64,000 bases of DNA from an uncultured Bacteroidota bacterium (GCA_903903635.1 CAIUZK010000256.1:1-64000); one strand, 5' to 3'. Positions 45,898 through 55,509 are shown, counted from the stretch's first letter. Numbers and translations are program-made. The notes: generated from the letters alone by a model not told the origin.

Positions 45898-46941
45898 ATG
45901 AGTACTATAACAGATAATGTGGTAACACCTAAACTTGTTGCAAAGGATTTCGCATCTAATCAGGAAGTGAAATGGTGTCCGGGTTGTGGCGATTATTCGA
46001 TAATAAAACAGGTTCAGACAGTATTCCCTGATTTTGGTGTGCCTAAAGAAAACATTGCTTTTATCTCGGGTATTGGTTGTGCTGCGCGTTTCACTTATTA
46101 CATGGATACGTATGGTATGCACAGTATTCATGGAAGGGCCGCTGCTATTGCTTCCGGGCTTAAGGCGCAGAACCCCGGCCTCAGTGTATGGATTGTATCC
46201 GGCGATGGCGATGCCTTCTCTATCGGTGGCAACCATTTCATTCACCTGATGCGCAAAAATTTCGATGTTAACTACCTTGTATTTAACAACCAGATTTATG
46301 GCCTCACAAAGGGTCAATACTCGCCTACGTCAGAAAAAGGAAAAGTTGCAAAATCCACTCCGTTCGGTTCAGTTGAGGAGCCATTTAACCCCAGTGAACT
46401 GGCGCTTGGCGCCAAGGCTAGTTTCGTAGCACGGTCCCTCGACCGCGACCCGAAACACCTGCAAATGGTGCTTAAACGCGCTCATGAACACAAGGGCACC
46501 TCATTTGTTGAAATTTACCAGAACTGTGCGGTGTTCAATGATGGCGCTTTCTTTGCTTATTCCGATAAAGAAACCAAGCAGGAACAGTCTATTTATCTCG
46601 AACATGGCAAGCCGCTAATCTTCGGTAACGGAGGCAATAAGGGGATCAAACTGGATGGAACAACTCCGGTAATTGTTGACCTGAGTGTAGAAGGCAATTC
46701 AGCATCCGATCTTTGGATACACGACGAACACGACAAGACTAAAGCGCATATTATAGCAAGTTTCTTCGATACTTCTTACAATGATGTGTACTTCCCTCGT
46801 CCGTTTGGTGTTATCTACTCCGAAGATCGTCCGACCTATGAGTATGGTATGGAGCATCAGATCGAAGAACTTATTGCCCGCAAAGGCAGGCCTTCTCTCG
46901 ATAAAATACTTTCAGGAGATAAGACCTGGACGATATTGTAA
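45898..46941 (+). CDS. korB: 2-oxoacid (2-oxoglutarate):ferredoxin oxidoreductase, beta subunit
   Basis: A 347-residue thiamine-diphosphate subunit. It has VKWCPGCGDYSIIKQVQTVF (cluster cysteines and TPP entry), SGIGCAARFTYYMDTYGMHS, GRAAAIASGLKAQNPGLSVW and the TPP motif SGDGDAFSIGGNHFIHLMRK with NNQIYGLTKGQYSPTSEKGK. It forms the active site with KorA. It is the second gene of a two-gene operon that ends at a clear terminator 26 nt later. Confidence 0.94.
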   Translation: MSTITDNVVTPKLVAKDFASNQEVKWCPGCGDYSIIKQVQTVFPDFGVPKENIAFISGIGCAARFTYYMDTYGMHSIHGRAAAIASGLKAQNPGLSVWIVSGDGDAFSIGGNHFIHLMRKNFDVNYLVFNNQIYGLTKGQYSPTSEKGKVAKSTPFGSVEEPFNPSELALGAKASFVARSLDRDPKHLQMVLKRAHEHKGTSFVEIYQNCAVFNDGAFFAYSDKETKQEQSIYLEHGKPLIFGNGGNKGIKLDGTTPVIVDLSVEGNSASDLWIHDEHDKTKAHIIASFFDTSYNDVYFPRPFGVIYSEDRPTYEYGMEHQIEELIARKGRPSLDKILSGDKTWTIL

Positions 46942-46966
46942 TCTTGTATGTACTATTATATTTGAG

Positions 46967-46996
46967 AAGCGGCCTCGGGATTGGGGCCGCTTTTTA
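46967..46996 (+). terminator. Rho-independent terminator after korB
   Basis: Stem AAGCGGCC (46967-46974) with GGCCGCTT (46985-46992), 10-nt loop, followed by TTT and an A-G break. It lies 26 nt after the korB stop. Confidence 0.88.
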
Positions 46997-47087
46997 GTTA
47001 CATTTATTATAGACCTGCATGATAAAAATAATCAGTTATCATATTAAATTTACATTTCATTTTTCGTGAACTAATTTGAAGTATTAA

Positions 47088-47453
47088 TTGAAAATAAGTA
47101 AAAAAATAAGGGATATTCACAAAGGACAATGGCTCTTTACCTGCCGTATGGAGCCTCAACAGTTTTCTCATTGGGAAAAAACGGATTGGGATGAGGACTA
47201 TATTGAAAAATTATCGGTTGACAAAATTGAGGATCTAATATTTACAAATTTCGCAACTTTAGATGGTTCAATACATTCTCTGAAACATTGTGGGTTGAGA
47301 CTTATTTCAGATAAATATGCACAGTTCTTTATGGAGAACAAATTATGGGAATTGTTTGATTCCAATGTCGATATTGAATTTAGATGGTTGAACTATGAAA
47401 ACAAAATTAAAACAATCTGCCTTGAAAAAAATATCTTTTATGAAGGGTTTTAG
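47088..47453 (+). CDS. Unknown 121-residue protein
   Basis: A soluble, acidic protein with many aromatic residues (GQWLFTCRMEPQQFSHWEKT, DWDEDYIEKLSVDKIEDLIF). The first in-frame codon after the upstream TAA is TTG at 47088, used here; the first ATG (47148) would give 101 residues and remove the conserved-looking KGQWLFTCRMEP start. I do not recognise the family. It is more AT-rich than korAB and lies alone on the plus strand, facing the minus-strand peptidase gene. Confidence 0.55.
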   Translation: MKISKKIRDIHKGQWLFTCRMEPQQFSHWEKTDWDEDYIEKLSVDKIEDLIFTNFATLDGSIHSLKHCGLRLISDKYAQFFMENKLWELFDSNVDIEFRWLNYENKIKTICLEKNIFYEGF

Positions 47454-47494
47454 CTTGACTATAAAGTATATTTAATTACAATGCTAAATTGAAA

Positions 47495-48178
47495 TTACTT
47501 CAATTGCACATGTAAATGATCATCGTGCCTCACCGCCCTGCAGCCATGAAACCTGATTTTGTTGCTGTTAAGTTGTAACCGCTTAACCAGGTGGGGCTCA
47601 ATGAAAATTTTTCCAGTTGCATCTTCTGATGCAAAAAATTCTACAAGCCCTTTTGTTTTAGTTTCGTTTAAAGTGAATATGGCCTTGTTGCCCTGGGGTA
47701 CTATTTGTCTCAGTAAATTATATTGCCAGAACCCTTTCCGGCCACAATCTTCAGCGGTGTTTATTTCATTGGCTTTGGGTTCCTCGCAAATACCGTAACC
47801 TATAGCAGATGGCACATCATTGGTTTCAATGCCCGTTTGGCTGTTATTATAACAGAAAGAAAGGTCTATTTTTTTGCCATCATTGTGGCTCAGATGAGGG
47901 AACAATGGGAAGCCGTTGATAAACGGGAAGCTGCAATCAAGATAATTCAATGTTGTGCCCGGATATTTTGATGCCATATTATCGGCGACATGATAAGCAA
48001 GATCTCTTAACTCTGGCCTCACATAGTTCCGGTTGAGGAGGCAGGTCCAGATTGTTACCGGGCGTATATGGCTGTTTGTGCTCATGGGCATGCGTACCCG
48101 GCCTAAAGGTTTAGCAATTATGGGGACGATTAAAAATGTACCAAGGCAATATAAAACAAGGAAAGTAGTCAATTTCAA
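47495..48178 (-). CDS. LAS-type metallopeptidase-like membrane protein, probably a truncated reading
   Basis: A 227-residue reading from TTG. An N-terminal membrane helix (FLVLYCLGTFLIVPIIA) is followed by GRVRMP and an extracytoplasmic domain. Zinc-ligand motifs of the LAS (M15/M74-like) peptidases are present: HNDGKKID (His98-X6-Asp105) and the end HDDHLHVQLK (His221-X-His223), with FHGCRAVR before it. Such enzymes cut peptidoglycan peptides, so a cell-wall role is likely but inferred. The same frame continues upstream through a single TAA (48185-48187) into a 46-codon ORF with another membrane helix. The natural gene probably spans 48325 to 47495 and carries a nonsense change, or reinitiates at the TTG. 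Confidence 0.55.
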   Translation of the reverse strand: MKLTTFLVLYCLGTFLIVPIIAKPLGRVRMPMSTNSHIRPVTIWTCLLNRNYVRPELRDLAYHVADNMASKYPGTTLNYLDCSFPFINGFPLFPHLSHNDGKKIDLSFCYNNSQTGIETNDVPSAIGYGICEEPKANEINTAEDCGRKGFWQYNLLRQIVPQGNKAIFTLNETKTKGLVEFFASEDATGKIFIEPHLVKRLQLNSNKIRFHGCRAVRHDDHLHVQLK

Positions 48179-48184
48179 CAGGCT

Positions 48185-48325
48185 TTAAATCCATCTGGTA
48201 TTTGTCTTTCCAATTATCCATCTGTATGTGCCAGTATTAATCAGATATACAATCCCGCCCGTTTGGGTTAGAATGGTGAGGAAGATAAAAGCAATGGTTT
48301 TTCTTAATATCGTTGCAAACTTCAT
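48185..48325 (-). pseudogene. 46-codon ORF, probable N-terminal part of the LAS-type peptidase gene
   Basis: ATG at 48323-48325 gives MKFATILRKTIAFIFLTILT followed by QTGGIVYLINTGTYRWIIGK and ends at TAA. It has one hydrophobic helix. It is in the same frame as the 227-residue gene and only two sense codons separate its stop from that gene's TTG. Two helices then a secreted peptidase domain would make a sensible single protein. A stand-alone small membrane peptide remains possible. Confidence 0.5.
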
Positions 48326-48568
48326 GGTTTTTTATTATCTCTTTTATTTACCTGATACAATATATCAATCCTATACTTTTATTTTAAACTGAACCATGCA
48401 GGTTACATTGCCACATTCTTCCAGGCGTTGCCAAATAAACAAATAGTTATTTTTTTCAGGATTTTTAAATCAGCCGATTTTACCTGCTTCGTTCCTTTGT
48501 AATACTTTCCGAAAATTGAACTCATTGTACAAGGTTATAAATATGAAGATTGATTGCAACAGCAGGAA

Positions 48569-49192
48569 TTATACAGTTTCCTTGTGAATTTTCTGTACCA
48601 CTAATACAATCGCCTGTACAATTCCATCGTTTAAATTCATATAGCTTGATTCCTCTGAAATGTATACCCTGAATTCAGTATCGTCTTTAAAAAGTTTTAG
48701 TGATTTGTTTGTTTTCTTATCTGTTTTTAAGAACAGCCACCCGTTTGGGTTTAGCAATTTTTTTATAGCTATTATATATTCCGGTTTATACTTTTTAGGA
48801 ATTAAAGCAAAACACCCCCTGTCAATAATCAGGTCAAACTGACCTGTAAGTTTAGATAATAAAATGTCGTCCTCTATAAATTTTACATCTGCCTTGTTTT
48901 GTGCTGCCAGTTTATTGGCATGTTTTATAGCAGATGGGGAAATATCAGTTGCCGTAACTTCAAACCCTTTTTCAGCAAGATAGATTGCCTGTTCTCCTGT
49001 TCCGGTACCAACATCAAGCAATTTACCCTTAGTAATATTAAGATTAGAAAGCTGCTTTTCAAAATCAGGATCAAGGCTGGCTTGTGGAGATAAAAAATGT
49101 TTGGAAACTGATTTATCAACAGCATTCTTTTTTCTGTAATTAGCTTCCCATTGTAAAGCCTGTATAACCTTCCCTAATGTAAAATCATCCAT
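48569..49192 (-). CDS. Class I SAM-dependent methyltransferase
   Basis: A 207-residue Rossmann-fold methyltransferase. Motif I is GKLLDVGTGTGEQAIYLAEK (about residues 57-75), post-I is FEVTATDISPSAIKHA, motif II is KFIEDDILL, and motif IV/V reads QFDLIIDRGCFALIPKK with LLNPNGWLFLKTD. It resembles TehB/TPMT-like small-molecule methyltransferases, such as those acting on tellurite or thiols; the substrate cannot be told. It is a single gene, with the peptidase gene downstream after about 240 bp of AT-rich sequence. Confidence 0.85.
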   Translation of the reverse strand: MDDFTLGKVIQALQWEANYRKKNAVDKSVSKHFLSPQASLDPDFEKQLSNLNITKGKLLDVGTGTGEQAIYLAEKGFEVTATDISPSAIKHANKLAAQNKADVKFIEDDILLSKLTGQFDLIIDRGCFALIPKKYKPEYIIAIKKLLNPNGWLFLKTDKKTNKSLKLFKDDTEFRVYISEESSYMNLNDGIVQAIVLVVQKIHKETV

Positions 49193-49347
49193 ATCCAGGC
49201 AGTTTTAACATGGTAAAGATAACTCTTCTATTTGGGTGAAAAAGAGTTTATCTGGTATAGAAAAATTTGGCCGTATTCCTGTTTCATGATACATATCCTG
49301 ATTGTTGCTTTTAAATGATAACGCGGTGCATTGTTTAATCGGTTTAG

Positions 49348-49449
49348 CCGCTCCTTTATAATCCTGCCATATTGATACTTGATGAGGCTACTTCTTCTAT
49401 TGACCGTGAAAGCGGAAAGGCCGGAAAGACCATAACCTTATTTTTTTGA
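49348..49449 (+). pseudogene. Fossil fragment of an ABC transporter ATPase (Walker B and D-loop)
   Basis: The plus strand reads PLLYNPAILILDEATSSIDR and then ES before turning into unrelated residues and a stop. This is the RALLxNPxILILDEATSSID Walker B/D-loop block of ABC exporters. A TAG precedes it in frame (49345-49347), and no signature motif, Walker A or membrane domain is nearby. It is a remnant lying between two minus-strand genes. Confidence 0.65.
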
Positions 49450-49469
49450 GTGAGCACAACCGTGCTGAA

Positions 49470-51446
49470 TTACTCATATATCTTAAAATGCGTCCGCTTC
49501 AGGTCCATCTTAGTGATCGGCGCTACCACCATCGGTATCTTCTCCGTTCGTGTTTCACTCGTATCCAGCCCGAACGACTTATCATCCGACAACGACAGGT
49601 GCTTCAGGAAGAAATAACTATGCAGGATAAATCCCTCACTGGCTGCAAATTCATTATCGGTAGATAAGAATGTTTCCAGTATTATAAACACAAAATCTGC
49701 CGCCAGGTGGTGCTTGTTCAGCGATGGATAAGGGCTCGATATATCCAGCTCATTATGCGATGCCATCTCCTCCACTACTTTGCGCATCATCAGGTTGATT
49801 CGCGGCTGAACCCGGAATCCCAGCCTGAACTCAACCCTGATTATCTTATCCTTCTTCAGTTCCTCTACTGTATATTCCATGGTATACGGCTCATCCGTTC
49901 GCTCTACATGCACAAACCAGTATATATCCGCCCGCTTGGGTTTCCTGCTGAATATCGAATAAATGATCCGCTCCTCTATCTGGTAGGTATTATTCGCCTT
50001 CGTCAGGAATATGGCATGTGTCGCAAATTTCGGCACCTTGGTATCCTTGCTCAGGTCATCCAGCAACGGTATATATTCTTTCATATTCACAAACTTCAGG
50101 AAACGGTTATGGATCTTCCTTGCCCGATACCATATATACATGGTAAATATCAGACCTATCTCAAATACCAGGAAGAACAACCTTTTCACGATCTTTACTG
50201 CATTGGCAATGAAAAAAGACGACTCAACCGATACAAATAAGAGCAGTATGATCACTACCACCCACAAAGGCCAGTGCTTCACATACCTAAGGAAGTAGTA
50301 CACAAGTATTGTAGTCATCAGCATCGCAATGGTTATCGAAAAACCATAGGCTGCTGTCATTGCTTCTGATGTCTGGAAATACAATACTACCAGTATGCAG
50401 CCCGCACAAAGTATCCAGTTAATACTCGGAATATAGATTTGTCCCCGCACGGTAGTCGGGAATTTCACCCGCACCTTGGGCCAGAAGTTCAGGCTTATTG
50501 CCTCGCTGATCAATGTAAATGACCCGCTGATCAATGCCTGGCTCGCAATAATAGTGGCTGCTGTAGCCAGTATGATTGACGGCAGCAGGAGCCCATGGGG
50601 AACGATCTCGAAAAAAGGGTTCACATCACCCAGCTTAGGCTTGTTTTGCAGCAACACCCACGCCCCCTGCCCCAGATAATTAAGCACAAGCGTTGTTTTC
50701 ACAAACAACCAGCTTACCTGTATGTTCCGCCTGCCACAATGCCCCAGGTCAGAATACAGCGCCTCGGCTCCTGTTGTACACAGGAACACCGCACCCAGCA
50801 GCCAGAACCCTTTCGGATGAAGGGTCAACAATTTAAATCCATATACCGGGCTCAGCGCCTTGAATATCTGCGGATAATGAAGTATCTGGTTAAGGCCATA
50901 AGTGCCCATCATCATAAACCACAATAACATGATCGGCCCAAACGACCAGCCCACCACCTTGGCTCCGAACCGCTGAAAAATAAACAAGAGAATGATTATT
51001 GTCAGCACCAGACCCATTACCAGGTGGTTGCCCGGTACGATCAGGTGTTCCATCCCCTTCACCCCGCTCAGTCCTTCAATTGCCGAAGTCACAGAGATCG
51101 GCGGAGTTATAATACCATCCGCCAGCAAAGTCCCTGCCCCTATCATAGCTGGCAGCATCAGTTTCTTCCCATACCGCCGCACAAGAGCATAAAGCGAAAA
51201 GATGCCACCCTCCCCCTTATTATCAGCCTGTAGCGTTATAAATATATATTTGAAGGTTGTCTGTAACGTCAGTGTCCAGAAAACACACGATATAGCCCCC
51301 AGCACCAGTTCTTCGGTAGCCTGCCCGCCTTCTTTCAGTATGGATTGAAATGTATATAATGGAGAGGTACCAATATCGCCGAATATGATCCCTAATGTAA
51401 TCAAAAGTCCGGCAGTCGAAACTTTCTTAATATGACCAACGTCCAT
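49470..51446 (-). CDS. kup: Low-affinity potassium transporter Kup
   Basis: A 658-residue KUP/HAK/KT family potassium:proton symporter of the inner membrane. The N-terminal core reads LLITLGIIFGDIGTSPLYTF, followed by ADNKGEGGIFSLYALVRRYG and LLADGIITPPISVTSAIEGL. Twelve membrane helices reach to about residue 435. A cytoplasmic tail of about 220 residues follows with EYIPLLDDLSKDTKVPKFAT and IYSIFSRKPKRADIYWFVHV. Length is normal. It appears monocistronic; the ABC fossil lies immediately downstream. Confidence 0.95.
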   Translation of the reverse strand: MDVGHIKKVSTAGLLITLGIIFGDIGTSPLYTFQSILKEGGQATEELVLGAISCVFWTLTLQTTFKYIFITLQADNKGEGGIFSLYALVRRYGKKLMLPAMIGAGTLLADGIITPPISVTSAIEGLSGVKGMEHLIVPGNHLVMGLVLTIIILLFIFQRFGAKVVGWSFGPIMLLWFMMMGTYGLNQILHYPQIFKALSPVYGFKLLTLHPKGFWLLGAVFLCTTGAEALYSDLGHCGRRNIQVSWLFVKTTLVLNYLGQGAWVLLQNKPKLGDVNPFFEIVPHGLLLPSIILATAATIIASQALISGSFTLISEAISLNFWPKVRVKFPTTVRGQIYIPSINWILCAGCILVVLYFQTSEAMTAAYGFSITIAMLMTTILVYYFLRYVKHWPLWVVVIILLLFVSVESSFFIANAVKIVKRLFFLVFEIGLIFTMYIWYRARKIHNRFLKFVNMKEYIPLLDDLSKDTKVPKFATHAIFLTKANNTYQIEERIIYSIFSRKPKRADIYWFVHVERTDEPYTMEYTVEELKKDKIIRVEFRLGFRVQPRINLMMRKVVEEMASHNELDISSPYPSLNKHHLAADFVFIILETFLSTDNEFAASEGFILHSYFFLKHLSLSDDKSFGLDTSETRTEKIPMVVAPITKMDLKRTHFKIYE

Positions 51447-51857
51447 TACTGATTTCCCTTGTTATATATGGGATGGCGAAGTTATACCACTTGTAAATCA
51501 TAAAAAAAAAATATTTCCGATAGTTTTGCAAAAATCTAATTTATCCCTCATAGTTGTGTATACAGGGTAGCTGTCCGGCAGGCAGGGAAAGCGCCGCCCT
51601 TTTTAAATTGCTGCGCCACCGCTAAAGCTAAGGCGGCACGCGGTCCGCGGCAAAAGGGGTAGCTCTACGCTGTGGTTGTTAGGGGAATGCTATTAAGGTG
51701 CGCCGCCAGGCGGTTGCTATTGAGCTTTTGTAATTCACTTAGGGATTTTGTTTAAACCTAGCCGACTTCTGCTTTTTTCATTAGCTATCGTATCTGCTAA
51801 AAAGGCAAGTCTAAGGTTTTAAGTGGATATTTGTGGTATGACCAAAATGCGATTGAT
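51447..51857. other. Intergenic region with a GC-rich block
   Basis: It holds the kup promoter side (near 51450-51540) and a GC-rich stretch at about 51570-51720, with CTAAGGCGGCACGCGGTCCG and GGTGCGCCGCCAGGCGG. No ORF or RNA gene was recognised in it. The sequence GATATTTG four bases before an ATG at 51831 nearly matches the -7 consensus. Confidence 0.4.
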
Positions 51858-52235
51858 ATGAAAAAGTGGCTGGGCCTGTTGATTGCGGCGGCATTAATGC
51901 CCTGCTGGGCCATTTGCCAGGATTGCCAGGTAATACCTGTACATACTCCCCGCACGTATGTGAAACCTGATGATTCTGCGGTTGAGGCAACTATTTTGCG
52001 TGGACAGGACCACTTTGTGGTAAAACTGGAAGAAAAACGCCGGTATGGCACCAGAAAGGAACACACCATATACCAGTGCGGCATATTGAGCGCCAACCTC
52101 GATACCATGTCGTTTTCCACCTTTCATGCGGTAGACCATGTGCGGGTAATAAAGGTGCGGAGTAAACAAAAAATATATTACTACGAAATAGGCGATGGCC
52201 TCAAGCTGATAAGGGAGGAGGAGGTTAGCCACTGA
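51858..52235 (+). CDS. Small secreted protein of unknown function
   Basis: A 125-residue protein with a signal peptide (MKKWLGLLIAAALMPCWAIC, cut before QDCQVIP). The ATG at 51858 is chosen for this; an ATG nine codons upstream is possible. The mature part is basic and beta-rich (TYVKPDDSAVEATILRGQDH, FVVKLEEKRRYGTRKEHTIY) with two cysteines. No known family. Periplasmic or outer-surface location is expected. Confidence 0.65.
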   Translation: MKKWLGLLIAAALMPCWAICQDCQVIPVHTPRTYVKPDDSAVEATILRGQDHFVVKLEEKRRYGTRKEHTIYQCGILSANLDTMSFSTFHAVDHVRVIKVRSKQKIYYYEIGDGLKLIREEEVSH

Positions 52236-52261
52236 TTGGGGCCGGGGTTACGTGCGTTGCA

Positions 52262-52280
52262 AATGCACTGCCGGTGCATT
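52262..52280. repeat. Extragenic palindrome AATGCAC-TGCCG-GTGCATT
   Basis: A perfect 7-bp stem with a 5-nt loop, 27 nt after the stop of the gene ending at 52235. It lacks a T-run. It may be a repetitive extragenic palindrome or a weak 3' hairpin. Confidence 0.4.
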
Positions 52281-52308
52281 CCAGTTACAAACGGGAACGA
52301 GGGAAGGT

Positions 52309-52351
52309 TTGAATTTCCAATTTCCAATGTAGCAATTTCCAATTTTGAATG
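52309..52351. repeat. TTTCCAA word repeat
   Basis: Three to four copies of AATTTCCAA in 40 bp, next to the helicase stop. It is of the same style as the other short-word intergenic repeats but of a different sequence. Confidence 0.5.
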
Positions 52352-52368
52352 AGTACTACATTAGGAAA

Positions 52369-55300
52369 CTAGCTCGCTGACAATTTTGCGGAATCTGTCC
52401 ATAAATAGGCTGGTAAAGGTTCGTTTAATTCCCAAGTAATATTCATTGGCTTTTGACCTTCATGTTCTATGTAATTTGCATCCCCTAAAAAAACATAACC
52501 AATTGTATTACCAAATTCATCATTGTTTCTCTCTCTAACAAAAAGCAATATTTTCTTATTGTTTACCCTTTGTTTCACATAACTCAACCCTGCTCCTATC
52601 TCCGCTTTTGCTGAATTTTGCGACTGCCAATGAAATAAGCGGTCACTGAAAGCATAGTCATTATATAATGTAGTTGGAGAATATTCTTTTTCGGATTTTT
52701 CTAAAGTGATAAATAGGATTTCAGTGTTTTTTGCATTTATATTAATAACACCGGCTTGAGAAACCTGTTTATTCTCAAAGGTATGATACCCAAAAGCACA
52801 ACATATTTGTTCCCTTGTATATCGACTGTGAATTTTCAATGGCATCGAATATCCTAAGTCGATTTCTTTCTCTATAAAATCGATTTTATCAATAAGAATT
52901 TCTAGAAACTCTATTAGCTCATGGTTTAGGATTATATTATTTCCGATTGCCTTTATACTATCATTTAAATTTTCAAATCCCTTAGGATTTTGCCATACAT
53001 CATAATGCAACATTAAGCACATTGTTTTTTCACATTCATCTAATTGGTCAATGTTTATGTTGAAATTTTGTTTAGCCAATTTCAAAATAAAGCTCAAATA
53101 CGAAATCGAATTATTTAATAGCCACTTTTTCCCAATTGCTCTTACCAATTCAATTTCGTTTTTTGCTGAGAAATCAGATAGAACCCCTGCCTCGGCACAT
53201 AATCTTGTCCAGCTACCTTTTTTATAAATATACTGAAGTGGGATTTTATACTCTTCTAAAAAATGTTGAAGAGTTAGAGGTTTATCAATATTATGTTTAT
53301 AACTGCGAATTTTCTCCAACAACTGTTTACGATTGAAATTAGTTGCAGCAGCAATATTCTGAAGTATATACTCCTTAGCCTTTTTTTCTAGAATAATGGA
53401 ACAGCCTAACGGCAAATGTGGAAATTCATCCTCAATTTCTTTAAAAGTTGATGTTTTTGTCTTTCCAATTAAGGCTCTGAATTTCATTTCGAAATCATAC
53501 TCAGGTCTCGAATTCCCAACAAAATCTAACACTGTTAAACAATCTTTATTTGTCGCTTTCCTTAATCCTCTGCCTAATTGTTGCAGAAATACAGTTAAGC
53601 TTTCTGTTGGTCTTAAAAACAGCACTGTATCAATTTCCGGAATATCAACACCCTCATTAAAAATATCAACTACAAAAAGATAACTTATTTCTCTTGATAG
53701 TAATTTTAACCTCAAAACATCTCTAAGATCACTGTTATTGCTTGTAAGGTAATCTGCACTAATTCCTGCTTGGTTAAAGCTATCAGCCATATATTTGGCA
53801 TGTTCTTGAGATACACAAAAGCCTAACGCACAAACATCCTTTGCATCAGTCAAGTATTTATTGAGATTAAAAAGAATCTCACTCAATCTCTGATTATTCT
53901 TTGTATAAAGTTCAGTTAATTCGCTTTGAACATATTTACCATTCTCCCAATGTACATTCGACAAATCAATACTATCTGTGATGCCAAAATATTGAAATGG
54001 GCATAAAAACTCTTTGTTTATTGCCTCTGGTAGCCTTATTTCAGCAGCAATTACATTACAAAAATCAGCAAGAATATTTTCATTATCCATTCTCTCTGGG
54101 GTGGCAGTTAAACCCAATAGAATTTTAGGACTAAACTTCATTAATACAGGCCTGTAACTTTTTGCAGCAATATGATGAACTTCATCAATTACAATATAAT
54201 CATAGTATTCAGCAGAAAGATCCAAATTCGATAATTGATTATTCAATGTTTGAATTGATGCAAAAACACAATCGTATCTTGTAGGAATCAGACCATCGAC
54301 CCATAATTCTCCGAAATTATTATCTTTCAATACTCCTCTAAAAGTTGCCTGTGATTGTTCTAGAATTTCTTTTCTATGAGCGATAAAAAGCAAACGAGAC
54401 CTTGAATTGTTTTCTTTAAAACTCCTATAGTCAAAGGCGGCAATTACGGTTTTCCCAGTTCCGGTTGCTGCAACAATCAAATTCTTATATCGTTTATGTA
54501 GTTCTCTTTCAGCAATTAGTTTTTCCAAAATTTCCTTTTGGTAATTATGTGGAGTTAAATCGAAATATGCAATAACAGGTGCATTGATGTTCTTTTGCCT
54601 ATCTAAGGAAGTTCTAAGCTTCTCCCTATCTTTTGACTGATCAAATAGTTCAAACCCTTCATCTTGCCAATAGGATTCAAATGTTTTCTTAAACTTATCA
54701 ATAACATGGCTGATTTCTTTTGTAGTGATTTTAATATTCCATTCCATCCCATTTGTTATTGCTGAACGAGATAGATTCGATGAGCCAATATAGCCTGTGT
54801 GGAAACCACTATCCCTTAAAAACAAATATGCCTTAGCATGAAGTCTTTCACTTTGGGTATTATAAGATATCTTGACTTCTGTATTCTTTAACTTTGATAA
54901 GTACTCAATAGCCTTTAAATCCGTAACTCCCATATATGAAGTAGTTAAGACTTTTAGCCTACCACCTGAATTTGTAAATTCTTCCAACTCTTTTTGAAAA
55001 ACTCTAATGCCCCCATACTTTATAAAAGAAACTAAAAAGCAAATTTCATTTGCAGATAGTATTTCCTTTTTCAATTCGCTTTCCAAAGTTATTCTCAGAT
55101 TACTCCCTCCTGTAAACAATTCACTCTGAGTAAATCTCGTATATGGTGTAATTTGTTTCAGTCGATAATCTAGATCGACATAATCATTATCCAACTTAGA
55201 TAGAATTGCCGTTAATATTCTTCCTTTGGTATCAATTAAATCCTCATCAAATGAGGAGGTAGCAAGTTCTTGATTCAATAATGTAATTATCCTGTTGGAA

Positions 55301-55509
55301 AGTTCAATTTGCCTCTCAATATTATTATCACTTGATAAGGATGAAAGGGCAGATTGAATTACTTCGCCTAAATATTTAGATAAATAACTAGCAGCTTCTA
55401 CTTTATCCAAGATAGCCTCTTGAACGTAAAACTTATTTCTATCTACTAGCTTCAATTTAGACGAAATGAGTCTATTTATCAATTGTTCGTATAATCCAAG
55501 TTCAAGCAT
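52369..55509 (-). CDS. PLD-nuclease / SF2 helicase / DUF3427 protein
   Basis: A 1046-residue cytoplasmic protein from the ATG at 55507-55509. A helical N-terminal region is followed by a phospholipase-D-type nuclease domain (about 130-270), with HAKAYLFLRDSGFHTGYIGS (the HxK motif) and NLSRSA. Then come the SF2 helicase: AATGTGKTVIA (Walker A, about 348-355), DEVHH (about 443), LTATPER (about 468), and QQLGRGLR (motif VI). A long C-terminal part matches the DUF3427 layout (GYHTFENKQVSQAGVINI, RLFHWQSQN, LFVRERNNDEFG). The reading frame overlaps the NUDIX gene by 8 nt. Proteins of this build occur in DNA repair and phage-defence neighbourhoods; the precise role is unproven. Confidence 0.9.
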   Translation of the reverse strand: MLELGLYEQLINRLISSKLKLVDRNKFYVQEAILDKVEAASYLSKYLGEVIQSALSSLSSDNNIERQIELSNRIITLLNQELATSSFDEDLIDTKGRILTAILSKLDNDYVDLDYRLKQITPYTRFTQSELFTGGSNLRITLESELKKEILSANEICFLVSFIKYGGIRVFQKELEEFTNSGGRLKVLTTSYMGVTDLKAIEYLSKLKNTEVKISYNTQSERLHAKAYLFLRDSGFHTGYIGSSNLSRSAITNGMEWNIKITTKEISHVIDKFKKTFESYWQDEGFELFDQSKDREKLRTSLDRQKNINAPVIAYFDLTPHNYQKEILEKLIAERELHKRYKNLIVAATGTGKTVIAAFDYRSFKENNSRSRLLFIAHRKEILEQSQATFRGVLKDNNFGELWVDGLIPTRYDCVFASIQTLNNQLSNLDLSAEYYDYIVIDEVHHIAAKSYRPVLMKFSPKILLGLTATPERMDNENILADFCNVIAAEIRLPEAINKEFLCPFQYFGITDSIDLSNVHWENGKYVQSELTELYTKNNQRLSEILFNLNKYLTDAKDVCALGFCVSQEHAKYMADSFNQAGISADYLTSNNSDLRDVLRLKLLSREISYLFVVDIFNEGVDIPEIDTVLFLRPTESLTVFLQQLGRGLRKATNKDCLTVLDFVGNSRPEYDFEMKFRALIGKTKTSTFKEIEDEFPHLPLGCSIILEKKAKEYILQNIAAATNFNRKQLLEKIRSYKHNIDKPLTLQHFLEEYKIPLQYIYKKGSWTRLCAEAGVLSDFSAKNEIELVRAIGKKWLLNNSISYLSFILKLAKQNFNINIDQLDECEKTMCLMLHYDVWQNPKGFENLNDSIKAIGNNIILNHELIEFLEILIDKIDFIEKEIDLGYSMPLKIHSRYTREQICCAFGYHTFENKQVSQAGVININAKNTEILFITLEKSEKEYSPTTLYNDYAFSDRLFHWQSQNSAKAEIGAGLSYVKQRVNNKKILLFVRERNNDEFGNTIGYVFLGDANYIEHEGQKPMNITWELNEPLPAYLWTDSAKLSAS

